Below, piece by piece: positions 1 through 8,691 of a DNA stretch of 64,000 nt. Below the pieces are notes generated by a model, which made no database searches, was not told where the DNA came from, and saw nothing but the letters and a program-made list of their open reading frames with translations. The stretch is from Herbinix hemicellulosilytica (lineage in GTDB: Bacteria; Bacillota; Clostridia; Lachnospirales; Lachnospiraceae): the NCBI RefSeq assembly GCF_002904165.1, contig NZ_CVTD020000024.1, positions 1 to 64,000 of the forward strand. Direction: 5' to 3'. Numbering within the stretch: the first letter of the stretch is position 1; each line of letters opens with the position of its first letter. The position numbers and the translations under genes were made by a program.

Positions 1-44
1 TTTAGTTTGTGACAGCTTATTTTTATTTAGAATTTAAAAAATCA

Positions 45-887
45 TTATGCCGTCTGCTGTATTACTTTAACCGGGCAGACTTTTACACAGGCACCGCAGT
101 TGGTACATTTGTCGTAATCAATTTTTGCCAGGTTGTCATTAACATGTATGGCATCATATTCGCAGGCTTTTTCACAAAGCTTGCAGCCAATACAGCCAAT
201 AGAGCAGACTGTTTTTACATCCTTACCCTTATCATTGGAACTGCAGGCTACATAAGTCCTTGCCTTTTGAGGTACCAGTTCTATTATGTTAATAGGACAT
301 TCAGCCACGCACATACCACAGGCAGTGCATTTTTCTTTATCAACAAAAGCCACTCCGTCTACGATATGGATGGCATCAAAAGCACATACTTTGACGCAGG
401 AGCCGAACCCCATACAGCCATATCCGCATCCTTTGGATCCGTTTCCGCCTATTCCGGCTGCCAGTTTACAATCTTTCGGACCATAATAAGTGGCATTTAT
501 TTTTGATTTGTCACAGGTACCGGCACATTTTACAAAAGCGACCTGCTTTTCGGTTTCTACCACACTTCCACCAATAACTTTAGCAATTTCAACATGAATG
601 TCATGACTGGCTACGGGACATACATTTGCGGGCGCTTCACCCAATGCTATAGCTTTAGCACAGGCGTCACATCCTGCATATCCGCAGCCGCCACAGTTTG
701 CTCCAGGCAAAAGCTCTCTTACCATAGTTTCTTTTTCATCTATGGGTACTTCCAGTTTTCTGGAAGCTAACCCAAGGAAAAGACCGATCAATAGACCAAC
801 TGCACTTACCACACCGGTAGCTACAGCAATATCTGTATAACTGATTGCCGCCCATTCTATTGCCGCTAAAATGTTTACCGTCAACAT
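45..887 (-). CDS. rnfB: Rnf complex subunit RnfB (polyferredoxin)
   Basis: 280 aa. RnfB takes electrons from reduced ferredoxin into the membrane Rnf complex, which reduces NAD+ while exporting ions. One N-terminal membrane helix (about 18-41) is followed by the Fe-S domain with Cys65, 68, 73 and 90 (GANCGGCGYAGC, NVCP). Further 4Fe-4S motifs follow (CTACGMCVAECP, CIGCKLCEKAC, CTNCGACVKVCP). A strong ribosome site (GGAGGGAGG) precedes the ATG. It is the last gene of rnfCDGEAB, 15 bp after rnfA. The family call is certain; the transported ion (H+ or Na+) cannot be read from this subunit. Confidence 0.97.
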   Translation of the reverse strand: MLTVNILAAIEWAAISYTDIAVATGVVSAVGLLIGLFLGLASRKLEVPIDEKETMVRELLPGANCGGCGYAGCDACAKAIALGEAPANVCPVASHDIHVEIAKVIGGSVVETEKQVAFVKCAGTCDKSKINATYYGPKDCKLAAGIGGNGSKGCGYGCMGFGSCVKVCAFDAIHIVDGVAFVDKEKCTACGMCVAECPINIIELVPQKARTYVACSSNDKGKDVKTVCSIGCIGCKLCEKACEYDAIHVNDNLAKIDYDKCTNCGACVKVCPVKVIQQTA

Positions 888-902
888 ATTCTATCCTCCC
901 TC

Positions 903-1493
903 CTAAATAAGGCCGGAAAAGCCATAGAAGGCTATAGCCATTAGGGTTGCTGTTATCAGGGTTATCGGGAAGCCTCTAAAAGTTTTTGGAATATCATTAT
1001 ATTCCATCCTTTCCCGAATTCCTGCCATCAGGATTATCGATATTGTATAGCCCAATGCAGCGGCAAATCCGTTTACTATACTCTCTACCAAATCATAACC
1101 TTTTTCTACGTTAAGAAGAGCTACGCCAAGAACCGCACAGTTGGTAGTAATTAGAGGAAGATATACTCCAAGAGCATCATAAAGAGCCGGACTGAATTTT
1201 TTTATAACCATCTCCACAAACTGCACAAGGCATGCAATTACCGCAATAAATACAATTGTGTTAAGATAGCCCAAATCCAGCGGAGCCAAAATAAAGGTAT
1301 AGAGCAGGTAACATATAATTGAGGATGATGTAATAACGAAAATTACCGCCAGTCCCATACCGATAGCTGATTTAATTTTATTTGATATGCCAAGGAATGA
1401 ACATATTCCTAAGAATTGGCTCAATATAACGTTATTAATCAAAGCACCGCTTATAAAAATCAACAACAGGTTTACAAAATAATCTGATTTCAT
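903..1493 (-). CDS. rnfA: Rnf complex membrane subunit RnfA
   Basis: 196 aa, the usual length for RnfA. It is an integral membrane protein with about six hydrophobic helices and the conserved N-terminal stretch NNVILSQFLGICSFLG. RnfA and RnfE are homologous, inverted-topology subunits that form the core of the complex. The ATG follows GGAAGGAGG with good spacing. It lies between rnfE (1-bp gap) and rnfB and is clearly co-transcribed. Confidence 0.97.
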   Translation of the reverse strand: MKSDYFVNLLLIFISGALINNVILSQFLGICSFLGISNKIKSAIGMGLAVIFVITSSSIICYLLYTFILAPLDLGYLNTIVFIAVIACLVQFVEMVIKKFSPALYDALGVYLPLITTNCAVLGVALLNVEKGYDLVESIVNGFAAALGYTISIILMAGIRERMEYNDIPKTFRGFPITLITATLMAIAFYGFSGLI

Positions 1494-1494
1494 A

Positions 1495-2226
1495 TTAATC
1501 CTCCTTCCTTATTGACTCTTTTTTGATTGAAGAGTCGGATGCGCTGTTATGGAAAGAGGCAAACCTTTCCGCACTGCAATGAGCACAATCTCCGCCGCAG
1601 GCCAACTCCGATTTTTTAGCAGTACCGTTGGTAGCTGAAGGAAGCTTGAATTTATTCTGAAGGGCTGTAAGCATTGCCAGAACCAGAAAAGCTCCGGGAG
1701 CCTGAACAAATATAGAAATAGGCTCATAGCTTTCAGGCATTAGCCTTATATTAAATACGGTACCTGCACCCAATAGTTCACGAAATGCTCCAATAAGCAC
1801 CAGGGCTACGGTAAATCCAAGTCCCATTCCGATTCCGTCAAACAATGAAAGACCTACGGAGTTTTTGGCAGCATAAGCCTCTACTCTGCCGAAAATAATA
1901 CAGTTAACAACTATTAACGGAATATAAATACCCAAAGCTTCATTAACATCAGGCAAATAAGCCTTAATCAGCAACTCTACAACAGTAACCATGGATGCCA
2001 CTATCACAATGAAATAGGGCATTCTTACTTTTTCGGGTATATGTTTTCTGAGTGCTGCAATTATAACATTGGATACTATTAAAACAGCCGTAGTGGAAAG
2101 TCCCATGCCGATTCCGTTCATAGCCGATTTGGTTACAGCCAGTGTAGGACACATGCCCAACATCATAACAAAAATTGGGTTCTCTTTAAACAGGCCGTTA
2201 ACCAAACGATCAAGATATTTATTCAT
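1495..2226 (-). CDS. rnfE: Rnf complex membrane subunit RnfE
   Basis: 243 aa from the ATG at 2226. That start sits 7 nt after AGGAGGT; a GTG at 2235 would lie on the ribosome site itself, so I reject it. The gene overlaps the end of rnfG by 8 bp, suggesting coupled translation. Several membrane helices carry family motifs such as ENPIFVMMLGMCPTLAVT and GAFRELLGAG. After the last helix there is a soluble tail of about 45 residues containing CGGDCAHC, which is not part of the membrane core and may bind metal or a cofactor. Confidence 0.96.
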   Translation of the reverse strand: MNKYLDRLVNGLFKENPIFVMMLGMCPTLAVTKSAMNGIGMGLSTTAVLIVSNVIIAALRKHIPEKVRMPYFIVIVASMVTVVELLIKAYLPDVNEALGIYIPLIVVNCIIFGRVEAYAAKNSVGLSLFDGIGMGLGFTVALVLIGAFRELLGAGTVFNIRLMPESYEPISIFVQAPGAFLVLAMLTALQNKFKLPSATNGTAKKSELACGGDCAHCSAERFASFHNSASDSSIKKESIRKED

Positions 2227-2866
2227 TAGCCGCACCTCCTAAGCCTTCGGCATATTCTTTAAGAAACGCTATTGCACCGTTTACTGCCTTAACAACAGCA
2301 GTTGTTGTAACGGTAGCACCGCTGTACACATCGATCTCAGTTTCCGACGAAGAATTTCCCTTAGTTACGGTAAAGTGATCCGCTTTTACTCCGGTAAATT
2401 TAGATTTAAACTCGGGAGAATCGGCATTCGCGCCAAATCCTACGCTTTCCCCTATTTCAAGAAATTCTATTCCTTTTACGGTTCCGTCCAGGGAATAACC
2501 TATGGCCAGATTAATGGTGCTGGCATATCCTCTTGTTTTTGATGTCACTATGTAACCAAGCAGATTACCGTTTTCATCAAGAGCCTGTACCACATCTGCG
2601 ACAGTTACGCCGTCCAAATCCGAATCAAGAGCCGCAAGATTAGTCTCTGCCGCCTTGCTTACCAATTCTTCATCGGTAAACAATTTATCCGCATCAGCAA
2701 AAACAGCCTTATATCCGGCGTTCTTCTTTGCTTCTTCCTGTTCCTTAATCGGTGTTTTTGTTATTTCATATACAAAAGCCAAAGCAAAACTGCATATGAC
2801 AGTTATAATGGTTAAAGCTAAAGCATCTTTTATTATTGATGATTTCTTTTCCTTATTATTTTCCAT
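2219..2866 (-). CDS. rnfG: Rnf complex subunit RnfG (covalent FMN protein)
   Basis: 215 aa from the ATG at 2866, preceded by GGGAG; an upstream TTG at 2887 has no ribosome site. One N-terminal helix anchors an extracytosolic FMN-binding domain. The flavin attachment motif DVYSGATVTT is present near the C-terminus; its threonine is the residue modified by ApbE flavin transferases in this family. It sits between rnfD (11-bp overlap) and rnfE. An ApbE candidate is encoded at 42198-43241. Confidence 0.96.
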   Translation of the reverse strand: MENNKEKKSSIIKDALALTIITVICSFALAFVYEITKTPIKEQEEAKKNAGYKAVFADADKLFTDEELVSKAAETNLAALDSDLDGVTVADVVQALDENGNLLGYIVTSKTRGYASTINLAIGYSLDGTVKGIEFLEIGESVGFGANADSPEFKSKFTGVKADHFTVTKGNSSSETEIDVYSGATVTTTAVVKAVNGAIAFLKEYAEGLGGAANE

Positions 2867-3851
2867 TCTTTGCACGCTCCCTTCCAAATGCTACCGGGCG
2901 TGTCAGATTATCAATCATCGGCACCAGAAGGTTTCCTAACAGGATTGCATAGGTTACACCTTCTACTCCCGAACCGATTATTCTGAATATACCGGTCATT
3001 ATTCCGAGGAAAATACCGTATATGATCTGCCCCTTGGGTGTTGCCGGGCTGGTAACATAATCCGTTGCCATGAAAAATGCTCCAAGAATAAGGCCTCCGC
3101 CCAGTATTTGCCCAAGCAGATAATTTGAATCAAAACCCTTGCCGCCAAAAATTAAGGCAAATACGGCAAAAGATAAAATATAACTCAAGGGAATTCTTAA
3201 AGATATAATCTTTCTGTATACCAGATAAGCGGCTCCTAAAAGCAGGAACAGGGTACCGGTTTCACCAATGGTTCCTCCGACATGTCCTATAAACAATTTT
3301 AACAAATCAACAGTTTCTCCTGCTTTTAACTGTCCAAGCGGGGTTGCTCCCGATACACCGTCCAGCACTAGCGCTCCGTCCCTAAGGTAATCTTTAAGTC
3401 CGGGTGATGATATTTTTTCCAGAGCAAATGATGCCATCCTTGTCGGAAAACTTATCATCAAAAATCCGCGGGCAGCCAATGCCGGATTCATAACATTCTG
3501 TCCCAATCCGCCGTACAGCATCTTAACTATTAATATGGCAAATACTCCTCCCAGTACTGCCATCCAAATAGGGATAGAAACCGGCAAATTAAGCGCCAAA
3601 ATCAGTCCGGTCACCACGTCGCTATAATCCCAGGGATTGACCGGTTTCTTCATTAGTCTGCAATATACATATTCGGTAACGGCACATGTTAAAACAGTAG
3701 CCAATATCACAATCAAAGCTCTTAATCCAAAATTAAATATACCGAATAAACAGGCAGGTATCAGTGCGATTATAACGTCCTGCATTATAGTTTTCGTTGT
3801 TATCGGGCTCCTGGTGTGAGGGGCTGCCGAAACATTATATAAACCACTCAA
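2856..3851 (-). CDS. rnfD: Rnf complex membrane subunit RnfD (covalent FMN protein)
   Basis: 331 aa. The start is a TTG at 3851, supported by AGAGGTG about 6 nt upstream and by the family's N-terminal pattern (VSAAPHTRS directly after the start). It has around nine to ten membrane helices and the covalent FMN motif DGVSGATPLGQLK. RnfD passes electrons within the membrane part of the complex. It is second in the operon, 87 bp after rnfC. Confidence 0.96.
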   Translation of the reverse strand: MSGLYNVSAAPHTRSPITTKTIMQDVIIALIPACLFGIFNFGLRALIVILATVLTCAVTEYVYCRLMKKPVNPWDYSDVVTGLILALNLPVSIPIWMAVLGGVFAILIVKMLYGGLGQNVMNPALAARGFLMISFPTRMASFALEKISSPGLKDYLRDGALVLDGVSGATPLGQLKAGETVDLLKLFIGHVGGTIGETGTLFLLLGAAYLVYRKIISLRIPLSYILSFAVFALIFGGKGFDSNYLLGQILGGGLILGAFFMATDYVTSPATPKGQIIYGIFLGIMTGIFRIIGSGVEGVTYAILLGNLLVPMIDNLTRPVAFGRERAKNGK

Positions 3852-3938
3852 AGTTTACACCTCTTTCTTATCATCTACTATGTGCATTTATCATGCTATA
3901 TATGGTCTGTCAGCAGCTTATGAAAATAATTAATATTT

Positions 3939-5249
3939 TTAATGCCTTTTAGCCAGGATTTGCTGCTTTGTCTTAGTAATTGTCTGTGTAAGACTTCTTT
4001 TGGCAGGGCATACATAGGAGCAACAGCCGCATCCGCAGCATTCCATACCATAATTTTTTTCAAACATCTCAAGATTGTTATTAAGAGCAAGCATCTGCAA
4101 CCGTATAGGCATTAAATTAAGGGGACAGTGTTCATGACACTTGCCGCAGCGAATGCATGCAGATTCCGCCACCGCCGCCTCGTCTTTTACAAACCCTAAT
4201 AATGAAGAGGTTGTCTTGGTTACAGGTACGTCATATGAATGCATGGCTGTTCCCATCATAGGTCCGCCAAAGACAATCTTTTCAGGTTCTGACTTAAAGC
4301 CGCCGGCAGCTTCAACTAATTCGGCAAAACTCATACCGACAGGAACACGGAAATTTTGAGGTTCGGCTATGGCGTCTCCCGATACGGTTACAGTCATATG
4401 GGTTAAAGGAGTTGATTTTGCCACAGCCAAATAAACGGCCGCAACCGTTGCCACATTGCATACTATGCATCCAACGTCTGCAGGCAGCTTGTCTGAATTG
4501 AGTTTTCTTCCCGTAAGGGCGTAAACCATTTGGCGCTCTCCGCCTTGAGGATACTTGGTTTTTAAAACTTTAACCTCAATTTTATTTTCCTCTTCGGCAA
4601 GCTTCCTCAAATTTTCTATAGCTTCCGGTTTATTGTCTTCGATTCCGATTACGCCTTTGGCATTCTTAAATAAACTAAGCAATATCTTTAATCCGCCTAT
4701 AATTTTTTCGGGTTCTTCAAGCATCAGTCTGTAATCGGATGTCAGATATGGCTCACATTCCGCTCCGTTTACAATAACATAATCGATTTTTTCATCATTT
4801 TTCGGTGAAAGCTTAACATGTGTAGGAAAACCTGCTCCCCCAAGACCAACGATACCGGCCTCTTTTACAGCTTCCCTGATTTCTTCTTTAGACATTTTTG
4901 TGTAATCTCTTTCCTGTCCATAACCCTCTGTTTTCTTATATTCGTTGTCATTGGAAATAACAATCGATTCTACCATCCTGCCAGTTGCAGTTAGTCTTTT
5001 TTCGACAGCTTTAACTGTTCCTGATACCGAACTAATTATATTTGCCGAAACAGGACCGTCCGCTTCCGCAATCTTTTGGCCTACCAATACCTGGTCACCC
5101 TTGGAAACAAGCGGTCTGGCAGGTTTACCGGCATGCTGCAATAAAGGAAATACCAAATCCCCCTTTGGCAGCAGAACAGTTATGGGCTTGTCCTTAGACA
5201 GGTTCTTACCGTCATATATATGGATGCCCTTAAATCTTAACTTAGCCAT
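3939..5249 (-). CDS. rnfC: Rnf complex NADH-side subunit RnfC
   Basis: 436 aa from the ATG at 5249, which follows GGAAGGATC; the in-frame ATG at 5267 has no ribosome site. RnfC is the peripheral subunit that reduces NAD+. The FMN/NADH-binding Rossmann-like domain is visible (GLGGAGFPTHVKL, VIVNGAECEPYLTSD), as in NuoF. Two C-terminal 4Fe-4S motifs follow (CIRCGKCHEHCP and CCGCGCCSYVCP). It is the first gene of the rnf operon, so the promoter should lie in 5250-5475. Confidence 0.97.
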   Translation of the reverse strand: MAKLRFKGIHIYDGKNLSKDKPITVLLPKGDLVFPLLQHAGKPARPLVSKGDQVLVGQKIAEADGPVSANIISSVSGTVKAVEKRLTATGRMVESIVISNDNEYKKTEGYGQERDYTKMSKEEIREAVKEAGIVGLGGAGFPTHVKLSPKNDEKIDYVIVNGAECEPYLTSDYRLMLEEPEKIIGGLKILLSLFKNAKGVIGIEDNKPEAIENLRKLAEEENKIEVKVLKTKYPQGGERQMVYALTGRKLNSDKLPADVGCIVCNVATVAAVYLAVAKSTPLTHMTVTVSGDAIAEPQNFRVPVGMSFAELVEAAGGFKSEPEKIVFGGPMMGTAMHSYDVPVTKTTSSLLGFVKDEAAVAESACIRCGKCHEHCPLNLMPIRLQMLALNNNLEMFEKNYGMECCGCGCCSYVCPAKRSLTQTITKTKQQILAKRH

Positions 5250-5480
5250 CACTGATCCTTCCTTCATAATTATAATTTCGTGTTAAAAAATAAACAATGT
5301 TCTGCCCAGAAGGCATACTTATTTATTATAACATATATTGAAATTTTTCACATCTAATTTTTTATTTTTTATTAAATGCACAAAAATTTTTAATTCTCAT
5401 ATATGAGTTTTTTACAACTTGATTATAGCCCTTACAATCTTTAACGGTCAATGGAAGTTTATTCTATGTATATTTACAAA

Positions 5481-5518
5481 AAAGGTATCTTTGTGAAAAT
5501 ATCCACGAAGATACCTTT
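5481..5518 (-). terminator. Terminator after spoIIID
   Basis: A 15-bp stem (5481-5495 with 5504-5518, one G-T pair) and an 8-nt loop lie just beyond the spoIIID stop. On the minus strand the stem is followed by a run of T. Upstream of rnfC it also insulates the rnf operon from spoIIID. Confidence 0.8.
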
Positions 5519-5546
5519 ATAAGTTTGATTTAATTTATACTTAAAA

Positions 5547-5807
5547 TTAGCTGTATTTTGCCTTCTGTTTATATTTTTCTTTTGTAGCCATACCACCCCT
5601 TATATGGCGTTCCGACTTATTGTGGTCCAGTACTATACGCGCTTTGTTGGCCAGTATCGGATTAATTTGGAGAAGCCGCTCCGTAACGTCTTTATGTACG
5701 GTTGATTTCGATATACCGAACTGCTTTGCGGTTTGCCTGACTGTCGCGTTATTTTCAATGATATAATTAGCGATTTCAACCGCCCGTTCCTCTATATAGC
5801 CTTTCAT
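5547..5807 (-). CDS. spoIIID: Sporulation transcription factor SpoIIID
   Basis: 86 aa from the ATG at 5807, matching the family length (about 83-90) and its conserved beginning MKGYIEERAVEIANYII. SpoIIID is the small DNA-binding regulator that acts in the mother cell between the sigma-E and sigma-K stages. The helix-turn-helix is seen in TVRQTAKQFGISKSTVHKDV, followed by the conserved KSERHIRGG tail. The frame stays open upstream to 5882, but that extension is unlike the family. The ribosome site is weak (AGGAA, 11 nt away) and lies inside an 8-bp inverted repeat. Confidence 0.96.
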   Translation of the reverse strand: MKGYIEERAVEIANYIIENNATVRQTAKQFGISKSTVHKDVTERLLQINPILANKARIVLDHNKSERHIRGGMATKEKYKQKAKYS

Positions 5808-5813
5808 AGTGTC

Positions 5814-5841
5814 TGCGTTCCTGCATTGTCCGCGGAACGCA
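5814..5841 (-). promoter_or_regulatory. Inverted repeat over the spoIIID ribosome site
   Basis: TGCGTTCC at 5814-5821 is perfectly complementary to GGAACGCA at 5834-5841, with a 12-nt loop. In the minus-strand transcript the second arm contains the only AGGAA-like ribosome site of spoIIID. If it forms, the hairpin would limit initiation. No experiment is implied; this is a sequence reading. Confidence 0.45.
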
Positions 5842-6066
5842 TTCCCCCTTATCATCGTTGTTGTTACATTGTATGCAGGCAAAATTGGCGGTAGTACTGA
5901 TAATTCTTATATTTATTATCACAAGTTTTTCATCTCTAATTACCAGTCTTATTTTATCCTTAAAATAAGACCGGTCCATAAATAGTAATTTTATATTGTA
6001 GAATTCGTTTAAATGTGATATTTTATGGATATGTTCATTTATAAAATTAAAAAACGGAGGTTTTAT

Positions 6067-6948
6067 ATGAAAATTGGAGCATTGGAAGCCGGCGGCACAA
6101 AAATGGTATGTGCTATCGGCGATGAAGACGGAAGTATTTTAAAAAGAGAAGTTTTTCCAACCCAAACACCGGATATAACCATGCCCTTGCTCATTGATTT
6201 TTTTATGGATGAAGGTATAGATGCGTTGGGAATCGGCTGTTTTGGTCCCATTGATCCTAATAAATGTTCTGCAACTTACGGATACATTACCAGTACTCCT
6301 AAATTACCATGGAAAAATTATAATATAGTAAAAACTTTTTCAGAGGCACTTAACATACCTATCGGTTTTGATACCGACGTCAATGCAGCCGCCTTGGGTG
6401 AGGCTGCATGGGGCGCACTTAAGGATTGTGAAGTGGGTATATATATTACAATAGGAACCGGTATAGGGGTAGGTGTCTGTATTAACGGCAACCCTTTGCA
6501 CGGCCTTATTCATCCGGAAGCAGGCCATATATTAATACGAAAAATGGCTAACGATAACTATAAGGGTAAGTGTCCTTATCATTCGGATTGTTTTGAAGGG
6601 TTGGCATCCGGTCCCGCAATTGAGGACCGCTGGGGCAAAAAAGCTTACGATCTTAAAGATGTCCCTGAGGTATGGGATCTGGAAGCCGACTACATTGCCC
6701 AAGCCCTTGTCAATTATATTTTATGCTATTCACCCAACAGAATCGTTCTCGGCGGAGGTGTAATGCACCAGGATCAGCTTTTTGCTTTAATTAGGGAAAA
6801 AGTTACGGAATATCTGGGCGGATATGTAAGGTCAGATGCCATAATAAAGCATATTGACGAATATATAGTCCCTACCGGACTGGGCGAAGACTCCGGTATA
6901 AAAGGATCCATTAGACTTGGATACATGGCTTATCATAACTTAATATAG
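6067..6948 (+). CDS. ROK-family sugar kinase, probable fructokinase
   Basis: 293 aa from the ATG at 6067, which follows CGGAGG; the frame opens at 6025 but that ATG has no ribosome site. ROK kinases phosphorylate hexoses with ATP. The phosphate-binding start GALEAGGTKMVCA, the sugar-binding region GFDTDVNAAALGEAAWG and the GTGIGVGVC loop are all present. The zinc motif is the His/Cys cluster HPEAGH...CPYHSDCFEG. This short form matches the ROK fructokinase group (GmuE/YdhR type), so fructose 6-phosphorylation is likely, though mannose or another hexose is possible. Confidence 0.85.
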   Translation: MKIGALEAGGTKMVCAIGDEDGSILKREVFPTQTPDITMPLLIDFFMDEGIDALGIGCFGPIDPNKCSATYGYITSTPKLPWKNYNIVKTFSEALNIPIGFDTDVNAAALGEAAWGALKDCEVGIYITIGTGIGVGVCINGNPLHGLIHPEAGHILIRKMANDNYKGKCPYHSDCFEGLASGPAIEDRWGKKAYDLKDVPEVWDLEADYIAQALVNYILCYSPNRIVLGGGVMHQDQLFALIREKVTEYLGGYVRSDAIIKHIDEYIVPTGLGEDSGIKGSIRLGYMAYHNLI

Positions 6949-6979
6949 ATTGTATTAAGTAATTTCTCATAATAATAAC

Positions 6980-7121
6980 CGGGCACACAGGAGTAACCGT
7001 AATACACCGTTACAAGAAATGATGCTAAGCGCTCAAGGCAGATATTTATGACTGCCTTAAGTTATTCAAATTTGGGCATATATACTTATAACGGCATCTT
7101 ACGATAACACCTGTGTGCCCG
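6980..7121. terminator. Long structured element between convergent genes
   Basis: A perfect 12-bp outer stem (6980-6991 with 7110-7121) encloses about 118 nt. Inside are a 6-bp stem (CCGTTA 7007-7012 with TAACGG 7089-7094) and a 7-bp hairpin (7035-7041 with 7052-7058). It separates the ROK kinase (+) from the phosphoribosyltransferase-like gene (-), so a two-way terminator is the simplest reading. It shares the GG..TAACCG..AATA.ACCG pattern with the element at 43362-43468. Confidence 0.5.
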
Positions 7122-7138
7122 TCAATTTATAAAACGGC

Positions 7139-7783
7139 TTAATTTAATCTCATATACCCATAACCGTTCACAATGGCTTCCAGCCTGTGTCCCGATCTGC
7201 AGAGGGGGCATTCATTTATGCTATAGCTTTTATAATTCGGAAGATCAGCCTCTTTAAAAATGGCATTAACTTTGATTCCCTCGACCTGATCTACGGCAGA
7301 AAAAATAGCACTGATTCCGTTTACTATGCCGCCGTAATATCTGATACATTCCAGACTGCGTTTTATGGTATTTCCTGTTGTTGCCGACGCAACAAGCAGG
7401 AGTATCCTTTTATTAAATACCGCCCCCTGGTTGCAATCCCTAAATATCATCTGTCCGTTGGTATTGAACTCGGGTGATATAATATACATGGTCTGATGGG
7501 TGTTCATAGAACAGATTCCGGCATTGGTAAGTTCCTGTGCCAAAAAAGCTCCGATTACTTCACAATTATCCAGGCAAACAATAGTATCAATCAGCGCATT
7601 GCTGACATATTGCGTTGCCATAACCCGGGCGGCCTCGGCTGCCTCATTAAGCCTGGTTTTTGTTGTGGTCAGATCAATGTAAAGGTTAATGTGGGAACTG
7701 TTTGTGGCAAAATGTCCAGGTATTACTTTCAAATTAATTTTATGGTTTAGCGATGAATGAATTTTTATCGATCTTCCTTCCAT
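7139..7783 (-). CDS. Phosphoribosyltransferase-like protein
   Basis: 214 aa. The mid-region TIVCLDNCEVIGAFLAQEL followed by KRILLLVASATTGNTIKRSL has the layout of an orotate-type phosphoribosyltransferase, where the second stretch is the PRPP-binding loop. The usual two acidic residues of that loop (VDDV..TTG) are replaced by VASA, so catalysis is uncertain. A CPLC motif near the C-terminus could bind zinc with His/Cys partners. It is preceded by GAGGGGG and stands alone between a convergent kinase and a membrane-protein pair. I cannot name a substrate. Confidence 0.55.
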   Translation of the reverse strand: MEGRSIKIHSSLNHKINLKVIPGHFATNSSHINLYIDLTTTKTRLNEAAEAARVMATQYVSNALIDTIVCLDNCEVIGAFLAQELTNAGICSMNTHQTMYIISPEFNTNGQMIFRDCNQGAVFNKRILLLVASATTGNTIKRSLECIRYYGGIVNGISAIFSAVDQVEGIKVNAIFKEADLPNYKSYSINECPLCRSGHRLEAIVNGYGYMRLN

Positions 7784-8109
7784 AGCATAACCCCCTCATA
7801 AATTAAATATATAATTGTATCTCCCCATTAAAGGCAAAATCCAATTTACATTTTATTTATGCTGTCTTTAGTAAGTTAGGGTATAAATAAGTTTCGCTTT
7901 TATTTTTAAGTACTATTATGACTTATGAAGTTAGAAACTAAAATATGTTATAATTAAAACTTATCAGTAAGAAATCTATATCATAAAGCTTATAAAATTA
8001 CTGTTCTATTTTTTATTGTAAACCATAATTATTACAATTTCAACCAAAATTTGCCAAAATGTTTGGCCTAAATTTAATTATCTATAATGGACATTTTAAC
8101 ATGCAAAAA
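7784..8109. other. Intergenic region with no recognised gene
   Basis: AT-rich spacer between two minus-strand units. It must hold the promoter of the phosphoribosyltransferase-like gene (7139-7783), but I could not place a confident -35/-10 pair. No coding or RNA signal is seen apart from the terminator that begins at 8110. Confidence 0.4.
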
Positions 8110-8137
8110 TCCCGGTAAACTCTTCAGTTTACCGGGA
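8110..8137 (-). terminator. Terminator after the 8148-8675 gene
   Basis: Perfect 12-bp GC-rich stem TCCCGGTAAACT (8110-8121) with 8126-8137 and a 4-nt loop. It starts 10 bp beyond the stop codon and on the minus strand is followed by TTTTTG. Confidence 0.9.
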
Positions 8138-8147
8138 TAACTTATGT

Positions 8148-8675
8148 TTATAGCACTTTGGCATAGTATAAATGCTTTGATTTATGAAAAATCACAAGAA
8201 AATAAATCGACGAAAGAAGCGAACCTATAACACCGATTATAGGAAGCGGCCAAAACCAATACAAGGCATACGATATAATGTCAAATACGGCACGAAGTAT
8301 CCATGCCGATTTAAGCCTATCCCCTTCCAATGAAATTTCGTATTTTTTCTCCGTGTCCGATACACCCGAAACAATAATATATAAAATATACAGTAATACT
8401 CCCGTTGCCAATAGAGATAAAAGATATGTCAATGCCCCATAAGATGCCGAAATTCCAAGCAAATCCATTATATATAAAATTCCTGTGTAAACTGCCATAC
8501 CAGCCGCAAATGGCTTGGCTTTTATGAAAACCGGGCTTTCTTGCGCCATTATCTTTAATCCTTTAATCATAACAATATAACCCAGAAAATTCGGCAGTAA
8601 ACCGACTTTTATGTTTTCCAGTGTTAAATCGAAATCTAAACAAATAAGTAATAAACCTATAAAAATATTTCCCAT
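8148..8675 (-). CDS. Uncharacterised membrane protein
   Basis: 175 aa from the ATG at 8675, 7 nt after AGGAG; the upstream in-frame ATG at 8711 would overlap yccF and has no better ribosome site. It has about five hydrophobic segments, with a polar stretch (SDTEKKYEISLEGDRLKS) between the third and fourth. I do not recognise the family. It lies 16 bp after yccF, so the two are probably co-transcribed. A role in the cell envelope is only an inference from topology and neighbour. Confidence 0.65.
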   Translation of the reverse strand: MGNIFIGLLLICLDFDLTLENIKVGLLPNFLGYIVMIKGLKIMAQESPVFIKAKPFAAGMAVYTGILYIMDLLGISASYGALTYLLSLLATGVLLYILYIIVSGVSDTEKKYEISLEGDRLKSAWILRAVFDIISYALYWFWPLPIIGVIGSLLSSIYFLVIFHKSKHLYYAKVL

Positions 8676-8691
8676 ATGCCAACTCCTATAC

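Noticed and set aside
9-506. 165-codon plus-strand open frame at the window start
   Set aside because: It lies opposite rnfB, has a composition typical of an antisense shadow and no ribosome site.
5808-5882. N-terminal extension of SpoIIID by 25 residues
   Set aside because: The extension is unlike the family, and the family start matches the ATG at 5807; no ribosome site supports the longer form.
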